Shown piece by piece: positions 33,974 to 45,780 of a stretch of 64,000 bases of DNA; the stretch's first letter is position 1, and every line of letters begins with the position of its first letter. The translations under genes were made by a program, and so were the position numbers. Source of the stretch: Ligustrum vulgare (taxonomy: Eukaryota; Streptophyta; Magnoliopsida; Lamiales; Oleaceae); the NCBI GenBank assembly GCA_963555705.1, contig OY743170.1, positions 10,579,096-10,643,095 of the forward strand. The letters are read 5' to 3'. The notes under the pieces were generated by a model. It was not told the origin of the DNA and searched no databases. It was given only the letters and a program-made list of their open reading frames with translations.

Positions 33974-34327
33974 TTATCCATAAACAACATAAATATATAA
34001 ACAATAGATACAAAATATGTACCCCAAGACCCTTTTTCTGCTTTCAACCTCATTCGCATTGTCAACAATGTAAAGCTCAGCAAATTGCGGAGCTAAACCA
34101 TCATCAGGCAATAGACTCTCAAACTTTTGGCAATTTTGACTGTGTAATCTGAAGATGGGAGGTCCTCTACCATCATTCAGCCCATTATCTATTCCCCCCA
34201 TAGAAGTGAACGAAAACATCAAATTATATGTCCAAATGTTCTCAATGAAATTCTTAATCCTGTCCTCCCTGCCATATAACAAATCTTTAAAAATAAGAGG
34301 ATGATATTCCATAAGAGGAATTTTCAC
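33974..34327 (-). pseudogene. Helitron polyprotein N-terminal fragment
   Basis: Contains FIENIWTYNLMFSFTSMGG, then GRGPPIFRLHSQNCQ, LLPDDGLAPQFAELYI and DNANEV. This is a very characteristic Helitron N-terminal block. The frame continues to the right across the hAT insertion into 35095-35224. Confidence 0.85.
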
Positions 34328-34348
34328 TTTCCCTTACATAGAACAAAG

Positions 34349-35087
34349 TAGGGGTGAACAAATAAGTCGTAAAACCGAACTAAATCTCAACAAATGGTAT
34401 GGTTTGGTTTAGTTTCAAATGTGAAATGGTTGGTTCGGTTTGGAAAAATTCTAAACCACCTTAAACGATTTGGTTTAGGTTTCAATTGTCAAAACCACGG
34501 TTTCAAACAGCCAACCCACCAAAATTTAAAAAATTAAAAAAATAAAAATAAAGGCAAATGTTCAATTTTAAAAAAAGAATGCAACACACATTTTATATTG
34601 TTAACAAATCAAAATTAAGGAGTCAAAGATTAATTTGTTTAAATCCACAACCATTTGGAATAATTCTTGCTCCTACAGTTCATAATCATCATCCAAGACA
34701 TTTGCTTAAAATAAAATTTTAATGGAAGAACCAACTACAGTTTATTTAACAAAAATTTAACTGTTTGTTTCTATATAATTAGTTTGTTTATCAACATGAA
34801 TTGATTCACAATAAAGCACTCAATTAGAAACTAAATACTACTATTGAGCTAGTTTCAACTCAAAATTTTAGACGAATATATGTCTTTGAGCTCACTTTGG
34901 AATATACTAATTTATTCGTTGGCAATCCGCGGTGTCAAACCTCACCAAACCGCAAAAAATGGTTTGCTTTTGTTTTGTTTAGAAAATGAAATTGTTTGGT
35001 TTGGTTTGAAAGACTTCCAAACCGTTTTAAATGATTTGGTTTGAAATATTACTACAAACTGCCCAAAACAAATCATGTTCACCCCTA
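34349..35087. mobile_element. Non-autonomous hAT element inside the Helitron
   Basis: The ends TAGGGGTGAACA and TGTTCACCCCTA are inverted repeats, flanked by GAACAAAG (34341-34348) and CAACAAAG (35088-35095), an 8-bp duplication with one mismatch. Subterminal AAACCGTTT/GGTTTGGTTT words recur at both ends. No transposase. Confidence 0.88.
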
Positions 35088-35094
35088 CAACAAA

Positions 35095-35224
35095 GTGAGA
35101 ACTTCAGATTACGACATATTTTATAACGCTTATCCGCTCTCTCCTCGAACCAAAAATTTGCCTTGCAAAATGAACACTTAAATGTAGGATCTCCAATATC
35201 CATGTACTCTAAACAATCAAACAA
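35095..35224 (-). pseudogene. Helitron N-terminal zinc-binding segment
   Basis: Encodes EYMDIGDPTFKCSFCKANFW and then KFSLCC, the cysteine-rich segment near the start of Helitron polyproteins. The coding sense resumes in 34327 and below once the hAT element and its duplication are set aside, which dates the hAT insertion after the Helitron. Confidence 0.75.
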
Positions 35225-36340
35225 TAGATGAAAAAGTTAATAATATAGACCATGCGTATAAAAGATAAGATTCATTGTTTTGACCATTGATAATGGAAAA
35301 CAACACGTGTAAGAAATGAATTTGATAATCATGGTATTATAGGTTTTCAATATTTATACAACGTAATTTTTTTTTTTTGAAGGAAATTATAATATGACAT
35401 TGATCATCTCAATTTTCAGTTAAGTAAATTGGGAGACAATTTACTTATTGTAGAAGAAATTTAAGAATAATAAATATTGAATTAAAATATAAAAATTAAT
35501 ATCATGGCATAGTTAATTATTTTTAAAATTTAGACTTAACAGTTAGGACAAAAAATTATTAATAACTATATCATTTCAGACAATATCAATAAATTTGTTA
35601 CCGTTAATGTTAAAAAATGTGATATCAGACTTTATTGAATAAAAAATTAAATAATAATTAAATGTAATTATAAATAAAATTATTTTGATAAATAATCTAA
35701 TATAGAAAAGAACGTTATTATGTATATGTAACAAAGAACTTAAAAGTATGATTACCTATAACAAAATTTAATACAACTTGATTAAATATTCGATATAAAT
35801 ATAAATGAAAACTCGACATTGGATTTATATGTCTGAAAAAAATTATTTATCTATAAGATTAAACCAATAAAATATTACAATCATTATAAAAAATTATTTA
35901 CTTATTAAATGTAACTTTCTATTAAAATACACATTAATTTAATAAAATGCGATACAAAGGGGCTCGAATTTTAGATGTACTAAATAACTAAATAAATAAG
36001 ATTATTTATTAATAAAACTTATACGATAAGGTTTATTTAGTATTAGATGTGTAATACAATTTCGATATAATTTTGAACTTAAAATTTTACATTGAATTTG
36101 TATGACTGAACACAAGTACTTATTTGTAAGATTCAAAACATTAAAATATCAGAATAATTTTATGAAAAGAGAGGTTTAAACACAAATAATCAAATATAAA
36201 TAAGTAAAAAAATTCTCCATAAAAATTTTCTATAATTAAGCATCATTCCATCATTGGTCAAAAGTAGCAGCAGTGTGAATACAATCGAAGCTGAGTTTTC
36301 CCGTCAAAATTCAGTTACTTTTATATATTATATATATAGA
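35225..36340. other. Helitron 5' non-coding part
   Basis: AT-rich DNA between the polyprotein remnant and the Helitron 5' end. No gene seen. Confidence 0.5.
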
Positions 36341-36347
36341 ATATAGA

Positions 36348-36983
36348 TTTATCCCTAAAGAAAACATATAACTAATGTGATAAGGACATTGATTAGTTTA
36401 ACTACTTGAATGATATATCATTATATAATATTTAATCATATCATTCAAAATTAAATAATTGAATTATATCTTATATTGAATCAGAAGTTCAATTTAATTT
36501 TATTATTTAGCATGATCAGTTAGACCATCATTGGATCAATAATGATGCGAACATAAAATGAATACCCAATGAAGAACCAGAAGATTCTTCAATTAAATCC
36601 TATATGATGTTTATTCTCTTTCATGAAATTTTTATATTAATCATCACTAGCTAAAATAGGGATTAAATTCTCTATATTTTTTAAAATTAATTAGGCTAGT
36701 AAATGAGGCCCCATCATCCTCAACGTCGATCATTTGAATATTATTTGTATCTAATAGATTTGATACATATACTAGATGATTGCATGGTGTTTACAACCTG
36801 AAGTTGCGAAATTACTACTCAAATTTTAAATTATGAGCATAATTTTCAGATTATATAATCAAGATTGTGTCTTATTAATGCTAGTGGACATAAATCTCAA
36901 CAAGTGTTAGTTGGAATGTTGGTAAATAGTTTAACATTATTTCTTGTTAAATGCCTCTAATTAATTTAATTGAGAACAAAATA
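36348..36983 (+). pseudogene. Copia integrase remnant, left part
   Basis: Translations in shifting frames retain the order of an Ale-type copia integrase. A GAG-pre-like segment with SIMMR lies near 36535, then KIGIKFS and a GPI-P core near 36710, LIDLIHILDD near 36760, and ILNYEHNFQII near 36820. No frame is open. It is cut by the solo LTR at 36984 and resumes at 39605. Confidence 0.5.
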
Positions 36984-39599
36984 TGTAGCGCCCCGAGTTC
37001 TAAATACCCGGTTCACCACGTCATCTTCTGATCTAACTTTTTTTTAAAATATTTTAGTGGAAGAAATAACTGAAATTCATTTTTTGGCAACATTAAATAA
37101 ACTGTAATGGTAGATAAAATCTAAAACCTTTATGAAACAGTTCGAAATAATAAATCGAGCCATTAATATTGTAAAACAATTTGCAATGTCATAATTTCTC
37201 AAATAATTGAAATTCTCAAAATTATCAAATGTTTGAAAATACGGATCATTAAAATAAGATTTTCAACCATTTAACAACTATTGCCACAATCATCCATCAC
37301 TTGCCACCCTCTCCGAAATCTGCAATGTCGTTAAAATAGACATGAGCATTTCATAGAAATACTCAGTAGACTCATCGCTAATTAATTAATTTACAATATA
37401 ATTGAACAAATAAATGCAGGCTCTTTAGAGACATAGGGTGTGAGTAGTCTCTTCTTGTGCATTAAAGCACGTGGCTTCTCTTTGAAAAATCATAGGCTCT
37501 TTAAAATCATCGGGTGTGGGTAGTCTCGTCTCGTGCACTTAAGGCACGTAAGTTGTGCATAACATCATCATTTATCTTGCAAGATATTCTCTTCTTTCTT
37601 TTTTATGCATAAAAGCATATAAGTTATGACAAGCATAACAACATAATTATTTCCGAAGAAATACATTCTCGTCTCTTTTCATAAAAATGACTTTCACATA
37701 AGTCACATAACATACACATTCACATGCAATCATAATTTAAATCAATTAATAGGGGCGAGTCTACCTTAAACTTGACGAGTGCAAAGTTGAGCGGGAAACG
37801 ACTTCAATTCTTTAATTCTCCGTACGCTTCGTATAGCCATTTAGAAAAATAAATTAAATTAGTCTTTTGAAATTTATTGTTTAAAAATGATAAATTACAA
37901 TTTGGGGACTGAAATTGATGATTTGAAAGTTGAGGGACTAAAATGAATACTTTGAAAGTTGAGGGACTAAAATGAGTAATTTGAAAGTTGAGGGACTAAA
38001 ATGAATACTTTTCAAACTTGGGGACTAAAATGGAGTTTTTCGAAACTTTCAGGACTCGAATAAAACATTATTAAAATATTCAAGCTGAAAATAACAGATT
38101 TTTAAATTAAAGGATAGAGTTTTTAAAATATTTGAACTCATGGGCCGAAATGAAACATTTGAAACTTTGGGGACTAAAATGTAAATTTTCAAAACTTGGG
38201 TTGAAGCTCAAAACGGATATTAAGCTGTAGGGATTGAAATAATTGATTTTTAAAATGAAGGGATTGATTAAAATCATTTAGAAACCTAAGGGGGCTGAAA
38301 TAATTAGTTTAAAACTATAATGACTGATTTAAATCATTTTACAAACTTGGGGGCTAAGCTGCAATTTCCAAAAATCAAAAATATTAAAAACAAAACAATT
38401 TACACTCTTCACTCTCTCATCGTTCGGTATGCAGAGGAGAGGAAGAGAGAGAGCAGCGGCGATCCAGGCCCGCTCCGGCCTGACTGCTGGTAGTGATGTC
38501 GCCTCCGTCACGTGGCGGCGGGGAAGGCGAGTGTGAGGGTTTGAGACAAAAAGGTTTTTCGGGGCGATTTTGGGTATAAACCGTGGTTGATGGTTGCGGT
38601 TTCTGGCTACAATCCAGTCAAAACAAATCGGAGGTTGAGGTAAGTGGATGTGTGATGTTTGCTTATGGGTTTTGGGTTTGATTTGGGGTTGATTTTGAGA
38701 CTGGGCTGTGTGTGCGGTGATGGTGATGATGGTGCCGGTGGTGATGGGTTGAGTTTTTGTGTGGAAACCGAGAGTGAGGGGTGCGATTTGGGTGGTTTTC
38801 TGGACGGTGGTGGTTGTGGTTGGTTTCTAGTTGAGAGTGATGGAGGTGGCGGAGCTGAGTTGGAGGTGGTGGCTGATCCATAGTGATGACGGTGGTGATG
38901 GCTGCTAGGTTGTGCGATGAGTGGGTTGAGGACTGTAATGAAGATGGGTTGTAGGTGGCGGTGGCAGTGGCAGTGCTCGAATGAATGTGGTGTGGCTGCT
39001 TGGGTTTTGGCTTTGGTGCGTGAGTGGTGGTTCTGGGTCGAGCTGGTTGTGTTGGTGGTTTGGTTGTAGTGGTGGCCGGATGGTGGAGTGAAGGGGCAGT
39101 GGGGGCGGTGGCTGCTGGAACAGCGTTGTGGGCTGTGTCAACAGAATGGAGTGGAGGCTGGATGTATTGCTAGTTGGGGTTGTGTTGAGAGTGAGGGAGC
39201 TTGATGATGTATAATGAAATGGGTTGGGGTGAAGTGAGGGCTAGGGTATGGAATTGGATGTGATTGATGTGATAGATGGGGATTGGTAGTATGAGACCTA
39301 GACAAGCATTGCACGTAGTTCGAGGAAAATTCGCATGCGAAATCAATTGGGTCGGAAGAATGAAACTGATAAAATGAGATTGATGAAATTTGGAATTTAA
39401 AATGATTTTGAAAATAATAATTTAAATAATAAAATTTTGGAAATTCGGAATTTATTTAAAATCGAATAAACTCGATATTTCTCGACTTGGTTAGACGAAC
39501 AAGTCGCGATGTTAACGTAAAAATGGGTGAGATAGTAGCGGCACGATTTTCTAAATTTTAAAATAATTATTAAATGCGTAAAAATTCTTGGTCGCTACA
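36984..39599. mobile_element. Ty3-type solo LTR, 2616 bp
   Basis: It begins TGTAGCGCCCC and ends GGTCGCTACA, with 7-bp inverted ends and exact 5-bp target duplications AAATA at 36979-36983 and 39600-39604. No primer site or polypurine tract flanks it, so it is a solo LTR left by recombination. Length and terminal style fit long-LTR Ty3/gypsy elements (Tekay-like, inferred). Inside are a 75-bp duplication (37419 and 37494), a 29-bp minisatellite and a GC-richer segment (38430-39200). Confidence 0.9.
37900..38360. repeat. 29-bp minisatellite in solo LTR
   Basis: Units such as GGGACTAAAATGAATACTTT with TGAAAGTTGA repeat about five times in good order up to 38060, then degrade. A related GGGACCAAATT-type array lies at 46541-47215. 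Confidence 0.85.
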
Positions 39600-39604
39600 A
39601 AATA

Positions 39605-41460
39605 CTTCCCTTTTTTGTTTAGGGAATTTTATTACGCATCATGTCAATATCATAGTTCTCCCCGTCATAATTGATTTATGGTTAGAGCCTAGTTTTTCCA
39701 TCTAATTTTTTTGATAGTGCAATTAATCCATCGCAATGCAATGCAATGAAAAATAAGGAATGTTGAGAACAAATACTTGATTTGAACGTATATCCCAAAT
39801 GAGTGATATTTTATAACCTGAAAAAATGATTGTCAATTTGATTGGGCAATTTTCTCAGCATTAGGGGGTGATTAGTAGCTGAATATCATACAAATGCATC
39901 ATATTATGTTATCTATGTCCTCGCAATTGAAAATACGAACCAGATGTTCGATTGAATATACAAACGAAAATTTCAAAAGATAACATAATTACAAGATGCA
40001 TAAGAGATTAATAAAATCTCATATACTAGCTACAGATGCTCTATCTTATATTGATATATGGTATGCCTGAAACGTAGTGATATTTGATTCGAACAAAGAT
40101 CCCCAAATAAATAAAAATTGAGCAATTGATTATGATGGTCTTATAAAGGAGGCATATACCCGTGAGAGAGTATATATTGATATAACTAATTGTAAATCTC
40201 CCGAAGAGGTTCAAGTGCTTGAAATATTGAAAACTGAGATCTCTATAGTTATGTCTTGTGGGGGAAAGAAATCGGATTAAGATGATAATTGTGTCAATAC
40301 ACTTTATAAAGCACTTGTGCAAAAGCAAACTGCGAAGCTAGCTGCATCATAATCTGAATGATAGTGAGGATAGTGAAAGAAAATATGTCGAAGATAATCG
40401 ACATAAAAATAGTTGGCAAACGTATGCATTCAAGCTAAATTAAACTTATTACAAAACCTGAAGTTTTGGGACCTGAAATCCAAACACTTAAGAATGTAAA
40501 GCCAATAAAATACCTATAGACGTAGTCGTAATAAATGACTTGTTGCGCAATGAATCTTTCAAAGATCTGACACAGATGCAATATTTTATTTTCCTGACAA
40601 ATGCATAATAAGTACCAATAAATATATAATTATTAGAAATGTAAATACTGAAAGATGATTGACTCTAATTACTAGTTTGCGCTCTTTGATGTACCAATGA
40701 GTGTTATCAAAATGTATGTCATCAACTCAGTATGTTGGGAGTATTCTTTGAAGTACCAATGAGTGAGATTAAAAAGGGTAATCAGTACCTCGATACTTTG
40801 AGATTGCAGTGAAATGATTAGAGAAAATCTATTTGAAATATAGGAATCGTTACCAATATAAAGTTTCACAACTTAAATTTGGTGGTAGCAATTTGACAAT
40901 TGCAATATGAAACATATATGATGCCTGAAGCATATAGTATAATCCTTGAAAGATTAAATATATCTGAAATATATATTTCAAGTTTTTAAGAAACATATTT
41001 GATCAAAGTATACAGATACTTTGCTATCTGAATTTTAATATGCCTTGAATAGAATCACTTTGTAATGGAATGTGATTTTCGCATAAAATTATATTTGAAA
41101 GTTCAGGCAGTTGATTTTCAAGTTGCAAATTCATGGTTAATTATTTACCTGAAGTAAATAAATTAATTAAGCACTGAAGTGAATAAGTCACTTCCAAATT
41201 TGAGAAATGCATTGATTAATATTAATTATATAACATGGCTCAATGCATCATGCTCAAATGATTGGAAATATGATATAGTTCTTCAAATTCAAATTTGAAT
41301 TTATATTCGAAGAACAAATAATATGAGATATGTGCCATTTGCATATGCTTGGTGAACATATTCGATATTGTATTGATTAACAGTTGAAATAATTATATGC
41401 AATATCAATATAATTGTAATGTTCTCATGAAGGGGAGCTAATATGCGCTACTCTTTTTTC
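39605..41460 (+). pseudogene. Copia integrase end to reverse transcriptase, heavily decayed
   Basis: The region continues the copia interior after the solo LTR. Recognisable pieces are LKKMIVNLIGQFSQH-like text near 39820, DYDGLIKEAYTRERV near 40125, EEVQVLEILKTEIS near 40215 and KPEVLGPEIQTLKN near 40460, the integrase-RT linker of Ale-type copia. MPEAYSIILER near 40923 corresponds to a conserved RT block. Many stops and frame changes are present, and short hairpins with CTGAA centres are scattered through 40900-41200. Confidence 0.55.
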
Positions 41461-42020
41461 TTATCTGAGGTTTTGTCCCACTAAATTTTCTTGGCAAGGT
41501 TTTTAATGAGGTAACTATTATCAATGTCTATTGATAAACTCTCATATACGAGATTGTTGAAGAGATTAAGATATGAATGATTCAATAGAGATTGAATCAA
41601 GAGGAGCAGTGTACACTTTTTCCTTCATTTAGGTTTTGTCTTACTGAATTTTTCTGACAAGATTTTAACGATGTAACATCAAAATGTTCTAAAACTCTCA
41701 AAAAATTCACTCAAGTGACAATGTAGCTGATTTATCCACAAAAGCAATGTCAACATCTGCATTCAAGAAATCAATTCACAAGATTGGGATGCATTGACTC
41801 GATGATTTACAGTGATAAACACTAGGGGGAGTAGCTGTACTCTTTTTCCTTAACCAAGGTTTTGTCCCAATGAATTTTTCTGACGAGATTTTAACGAGGC
41901 AACATTTATCTTAATACTCCAAAAATAACTGTAATCTTTTTCTTTCGTTTGATATTTTTGTCCCATTGAGTTTTTATGAAACAAGGTTTTAATGAGGTAG
42001 ATATTTCATAATATATCATT
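41461..42020 (+). pseudogene. Copia RNase H end and 3' repeats
   Basis: 41700-41800 encodes DNVADLSTKAMSTSAFKKSI then HKIGMH, the C-terminus of copia RNase H. Around it a GTTTTGTCCCACTAAATTTT-type unit recurs at about 41470, 41630, 41853 and 41960, a known-looking 3' non-coding repeat of this copia group. Confidence 0.65.
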
Positions 42021-42205
42021 CAAGAGGGAGTGTTATAAATATTATCTTGTATTGGTTAATGACAATTGTACCCATGTAACCTAGACATTATTACTTTCCA
42101 TATCCCTATTATCTCCTATATATATGGTGCTCTTGTTCGTAATAAAACAAACAAATTTATTGGTTTCTCTATATTCTTCTTTCTTTTTCTCTCTAGTTTA
42201 TAACA
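42021..42205 (+). mobile_element. Polypurine tract and 3' LTR of nested copia
   Basis: CAAGAGGGAG (42021-42030) is a polypurine tract. The LTR follows at 42031 as TGTTATAAATATTATC and ends TTTATAACA at 42205, then GTTCT. It pairs with the 5' LTR at 23052-23236, about 19 kb away. Confidence 0.8.
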
Positions 42206-42258
42206 GTTCTAGTATTTTAAAGTAAATCTCAAATTCTTGAATAATTTTAATTGTGTAC

Positions 42259-42715
42259 TGTTAGAAAATTATTTATCACAGATAATTATTTATCTATGAT
42301 CCAAAATAAATCATCATGCTGAATTATTAAGAATTAAATAACTAAAGCGGAAGCGTACCTACATCAAACGTGATTCACGATAAAAGATTCGGCGGTCGGA
42401 TCTTCTAAATCGATACGTAGTCCGTATTTTCTCTCTGATGATGGGATGTCAAAAGGAATGAACAATACGTACGATTCAGGGACCATAACCGACTTTATAT
42501 ACTGTATTGCCAGTTAACCTAATCCGGCCCATCATGAATTAGGTAATGGCCTGGTATCTACACATAAAAGCCCATACATTAATTAGATGTATTAAAGCCC
42601 AATATACCAAATCCTTATTAGATCACTTTAAATGGGCTTAACCAAAATTGATAGTCTTTTATTCAATACACAATAATTCACATATAAGCCCACACGATTG
42701 ATTAAAATCCTTACA
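42259..42715 (-). mobile_element. 3' LTR of second copia element
   Basis: On the minus strand it begins TGTAAGGATTTTAATC right after the polypurine tract GCCCAAGTGGGAGAT (42716-42730) and ends ATTTTCTAACA at 42259. Confidence 0.82.
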
Positions 42716-43019
42716 ATCTCCCACTTGGGCTATATGTGTAACCTTACAATTGTGTATCAATCATAACCTTATGAGTACTCAGAATTTTGCTATCATTACT
42801 GAATGCATCCCCAAACAATCTGGTCCATCAATTATATCAACATAGGATCAAAGCGGCTTTCGCTACATTAATCGTAACTAAACCTATCAATGGTCATGTA
42901 TATTGACATAACTGAATGACATGGATCAAGTATGGATGTGTAGCATGGAAATTACATGTAATGTGATCTTCAATATGCCTATTTCCAACTGGTCCAACTT
43001 TAGTGAGATCATCCTCAAA

Positions 43020-44720
43020 CAAGTTCAGAGATAATAAACTTGAAACCTTACAGCTGTAAATAACTTTAACTTTAAACTGAATCCAAAAGGACAGTAAATG
43101 TGTCTAATGCACCCATAATACAAACTCCCACTGAAACCAAATATCCTGAAGAAATACAACACCCATATGAGCAATGTGCTCATGAAAGACCTTGGGTTGT
43201 AATACTTTAGTAAGCGGATCCGCAATTATGGAGTTTGTCCCAATGTGCTCTTATTGACACATGTCCACTCTGAATTGTATCATTCACAATCAGGAACTTA
43301 TGTCAATGTATTTTGACTTAGTTGAGCTCCTGTTGTTACTGGAATATAAATCTGCTGAGTTATTGTCACAATATAACTTTAGTGGTCTTTCTTTACCGTA
43401 CAGAATACGCAGCCCAGTGACAAAATTTCGTAGCTATATTCCATAATTAGATGCCCCCAAAATTGCTACAACTGTGCTGCCAAGTGAAAGAAGCTAAAGT
43501 GTCTGTTAAGCACTCCATCCGGAAATAGCTCCTCCAACTAGCAGATAGATGTAGCCTGATGTGAATCTTTTACTTTCTTGGCATCTAGTAAAATCAGAAT
43601 CATAATACCAAATGATCTCCAACTGATCTGATTTTCATTATGTGAGCATGTAATCTTTTGTTCTCTTTAAATACCCTATAACCCATGTTTGACTGCTTTC
43701 CAAATGATCCATCCCAGGGTTACTTAAATATCTCCTTAGTATCCCAATAATGTATGCAATATCCGAACGCATACAAATTTGAGCATACATCAGATTTTCT
43801 ATAGCTTAACTATATGGGATCCTCTACATTTCTTTAGCTTCAAGATAACTTTTCGGGCATTAGTTGAGACTAAATTTGTCTCCCTTAGCGATAGGGGTTT
43901 CTCCTAATTTACTGTCTTGCATGCCAAACCTCTTAAGTACTTTATCGATATAGCCCTTTTGTGACAATCCAAGAATACCTCGAGAACAATCTCGGTGTAT
44001 CTGAATTCCTAATACAAAAGAGACGTCACCAAGATTTTTAATCTCAAAATTCCTTGACAAAAAATCTCATAATTTTATGTAACATGCCTATATCATTAGT
44101 GGCAAGCAATATGTTATCAACATACAAAATCAGGAAAATACACTTACTCCCACTGAACTTGTAATACAAACAACCATCAACAACATTAATCTCAAAACCA
44201 AATGAGATAATTGCTTGATGAAATTTGTATTACCCTTAACGGGAAGCTGGCTTGAGTACATAAATGGATTTCTTTAATTTGCAAACCATATCGTCCCATC
44301 AATGTCACCATTAAGAAACGCCACCTTAGTATCCATTTGATGTAACTCGAGGTCAAAATGTGCAACAACCTAACTTTCCTGAAAGAGTCTTTCATTGAAA
44401 CCAAAGGGAAAGTCTCTTTATAATCAATGACATCATTATGTGTAAAGCCTTTAGATACAAGACGAACTTTATATCTTTTCACATTACCTTTCGAATCCCT
44501 CTTGGTTTAAAAATCCATTTAAGACCAATACTTTCTGGTAATGGGACAAGATCCCAAACTTTATTGTCTTGCATATGCTTATACTCCTTATTTATGACAT
44601 CAATCCACTTTTGAGAATTAGAACCCTGCATGGCCTGATGGAATTGATTGAACCATCTTCCACCATTCCATTATTTCCTTATATTCTTGGAAAATACTAT
44701 TTAAATTATCCAGAATAGCA
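43020..44720 (-). pseudogene. Copia reverse transcriptase-RNase H remnant
   Basis: From right to left: KWIDVINKEYKHMQDNKVWD (start of RT, near 44580), GLKWIFKPRG (44500), YKVRLVSKGFTHNDVIDYKE (44430), and then FEIKNLGDVSFVLGIQIHRD (44030). Near 43150-43210 the RNase H C-terminus is recognisable as PKVFHEHIAHMG. The catalytic YVDD region and much of RNase H are interrupted by stops and shifts. No integrase is found between this and gag. Confidence 0.75.
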
Positions 44721-45079
44721 TTTTTTCCCCTTTCTCTCGTGGATCTCCTTAATGGCTTTAGTTATTGAGGTTGTTGAGTTTGTACTTCTGAAATTTACCT
44801 TTTGGATGGGAGGTTCTTCAATATTGTCTAATTAAGGTTCCGGATATGCTTCTTGATCAATGACATGCATAAAAACTTGTACATTGTCAAAAGCAACAAT
44901 AGGAATCGAAACCGATCCTTCCTCAACTTCTTCCTTAAAGACAATATATCTAACCTTATTTCTCCCCCAAACTCAACATCCTCAAAAAATGTTGCATTTC
45001 CCATTTCAAAAGTTGACTTAAGTGTGGGATTATAAAATTAATAGCCCCTTAACAACTTTATTTTCTTTATTTTTTTCTT

Positions 45080-45780
45080 GCCCTTATCTTTAGAGGTGTT
45101 TGCCAAGTGAACACTTTCAGTTCTGTCCTGCTTCAACTTTTCTTCCTCTTGCACACTAAATAGAATGAGCTCATTTAGAGTTCATTTCTCCCTTTGATAG
45201 TTACAACTGATCTTAAATTGACTGAATTGTGCAAGAAGCTTGCACACTATGAAATGAGCTCATTGAGAGTCCATTTCTACTTTGACAGTTATAACTAACC
45301 TTAAATTAACTATATTATGCAGGAAGCGATATCAATACCAAATGCACGAGCAAGTCATTAGACAAGTCGAGTTTTAGTTCTTTAAGTTTTGAAGTAGTGT
45401 GAGACATCTACATGATGTACTCCCTTATTTTCCCATTCCCTTTATACTTTATTGAAATCAAGCTTTGCATAAGCGTGCTTGTTTCAGCCTTATCGTTTTT
45501 CGCAAAACGTTTCTTAATTTCGGTAAGGAATTCATTGGCATCATTTACCTCCTCAGATACTGTGCCACTAAAGGCTTCTGGAATGCCACACTTAATGATT
45601 ATGAGACTCACATAATTTAAGCAATCCCACTTCTCAAAGTTCCTCATTTGATTAGATGAACTTTCATCCGTAAGAGGAGCAGGTTGCTCAATCCTTAGTA
45701 CACGGTCTAGATCCATGCAGCCAACGAAAAGTTAATGTTCTTGTTTTGATCCTTGAAGTTGTTCCATAAATACAGGGATT
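45080..45780 (-). pseudogene. Copia gag remnant (UBN2-type)
   Basis: 45408-45716 is open for 102 codons starting MDLDRVLRIEQPAPLTDE and including CGIPEAFSGTV and DKAETSTLMQSLISIKYKG, a clear copia Gag. The continuation (45080-45400) is broken and carries a roughly 90-bp tandem duplication of the NELISH-encoding segment (about 45167-45245 and 45257-45335). Upstream residues near 45740 fit the Gag N-terminus in another frame. Confidence 0.8.

Larger units (their letters stand above)
33027..36347 (-). mobile_element. Decayed Helitron, 3321 bp
   Basis: On the minus strand it starts TCTATATTCTATATATAA at 36347 after a host A. It ends with a CCTGTGCATCACACGGG hairpin and CTAG at 33027-33030 before a host T, as Helitrons do (insertion between A and T). 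Inside are fragments of the Helitron Rep/helicase polyprotein in the correct order. A hAT element (34349-35087) is inserted within it. Most of the Rep and helicase core is deleted between 33574 and 33542. Confidence 0.85.

Noticed and set aside
38659..39141. Glycine/valine-rich and histidine/proline-rich frames
   Set aside because: They lie wholly inside a bounded solo LTR and reflect its GGTGGT-rich composition.
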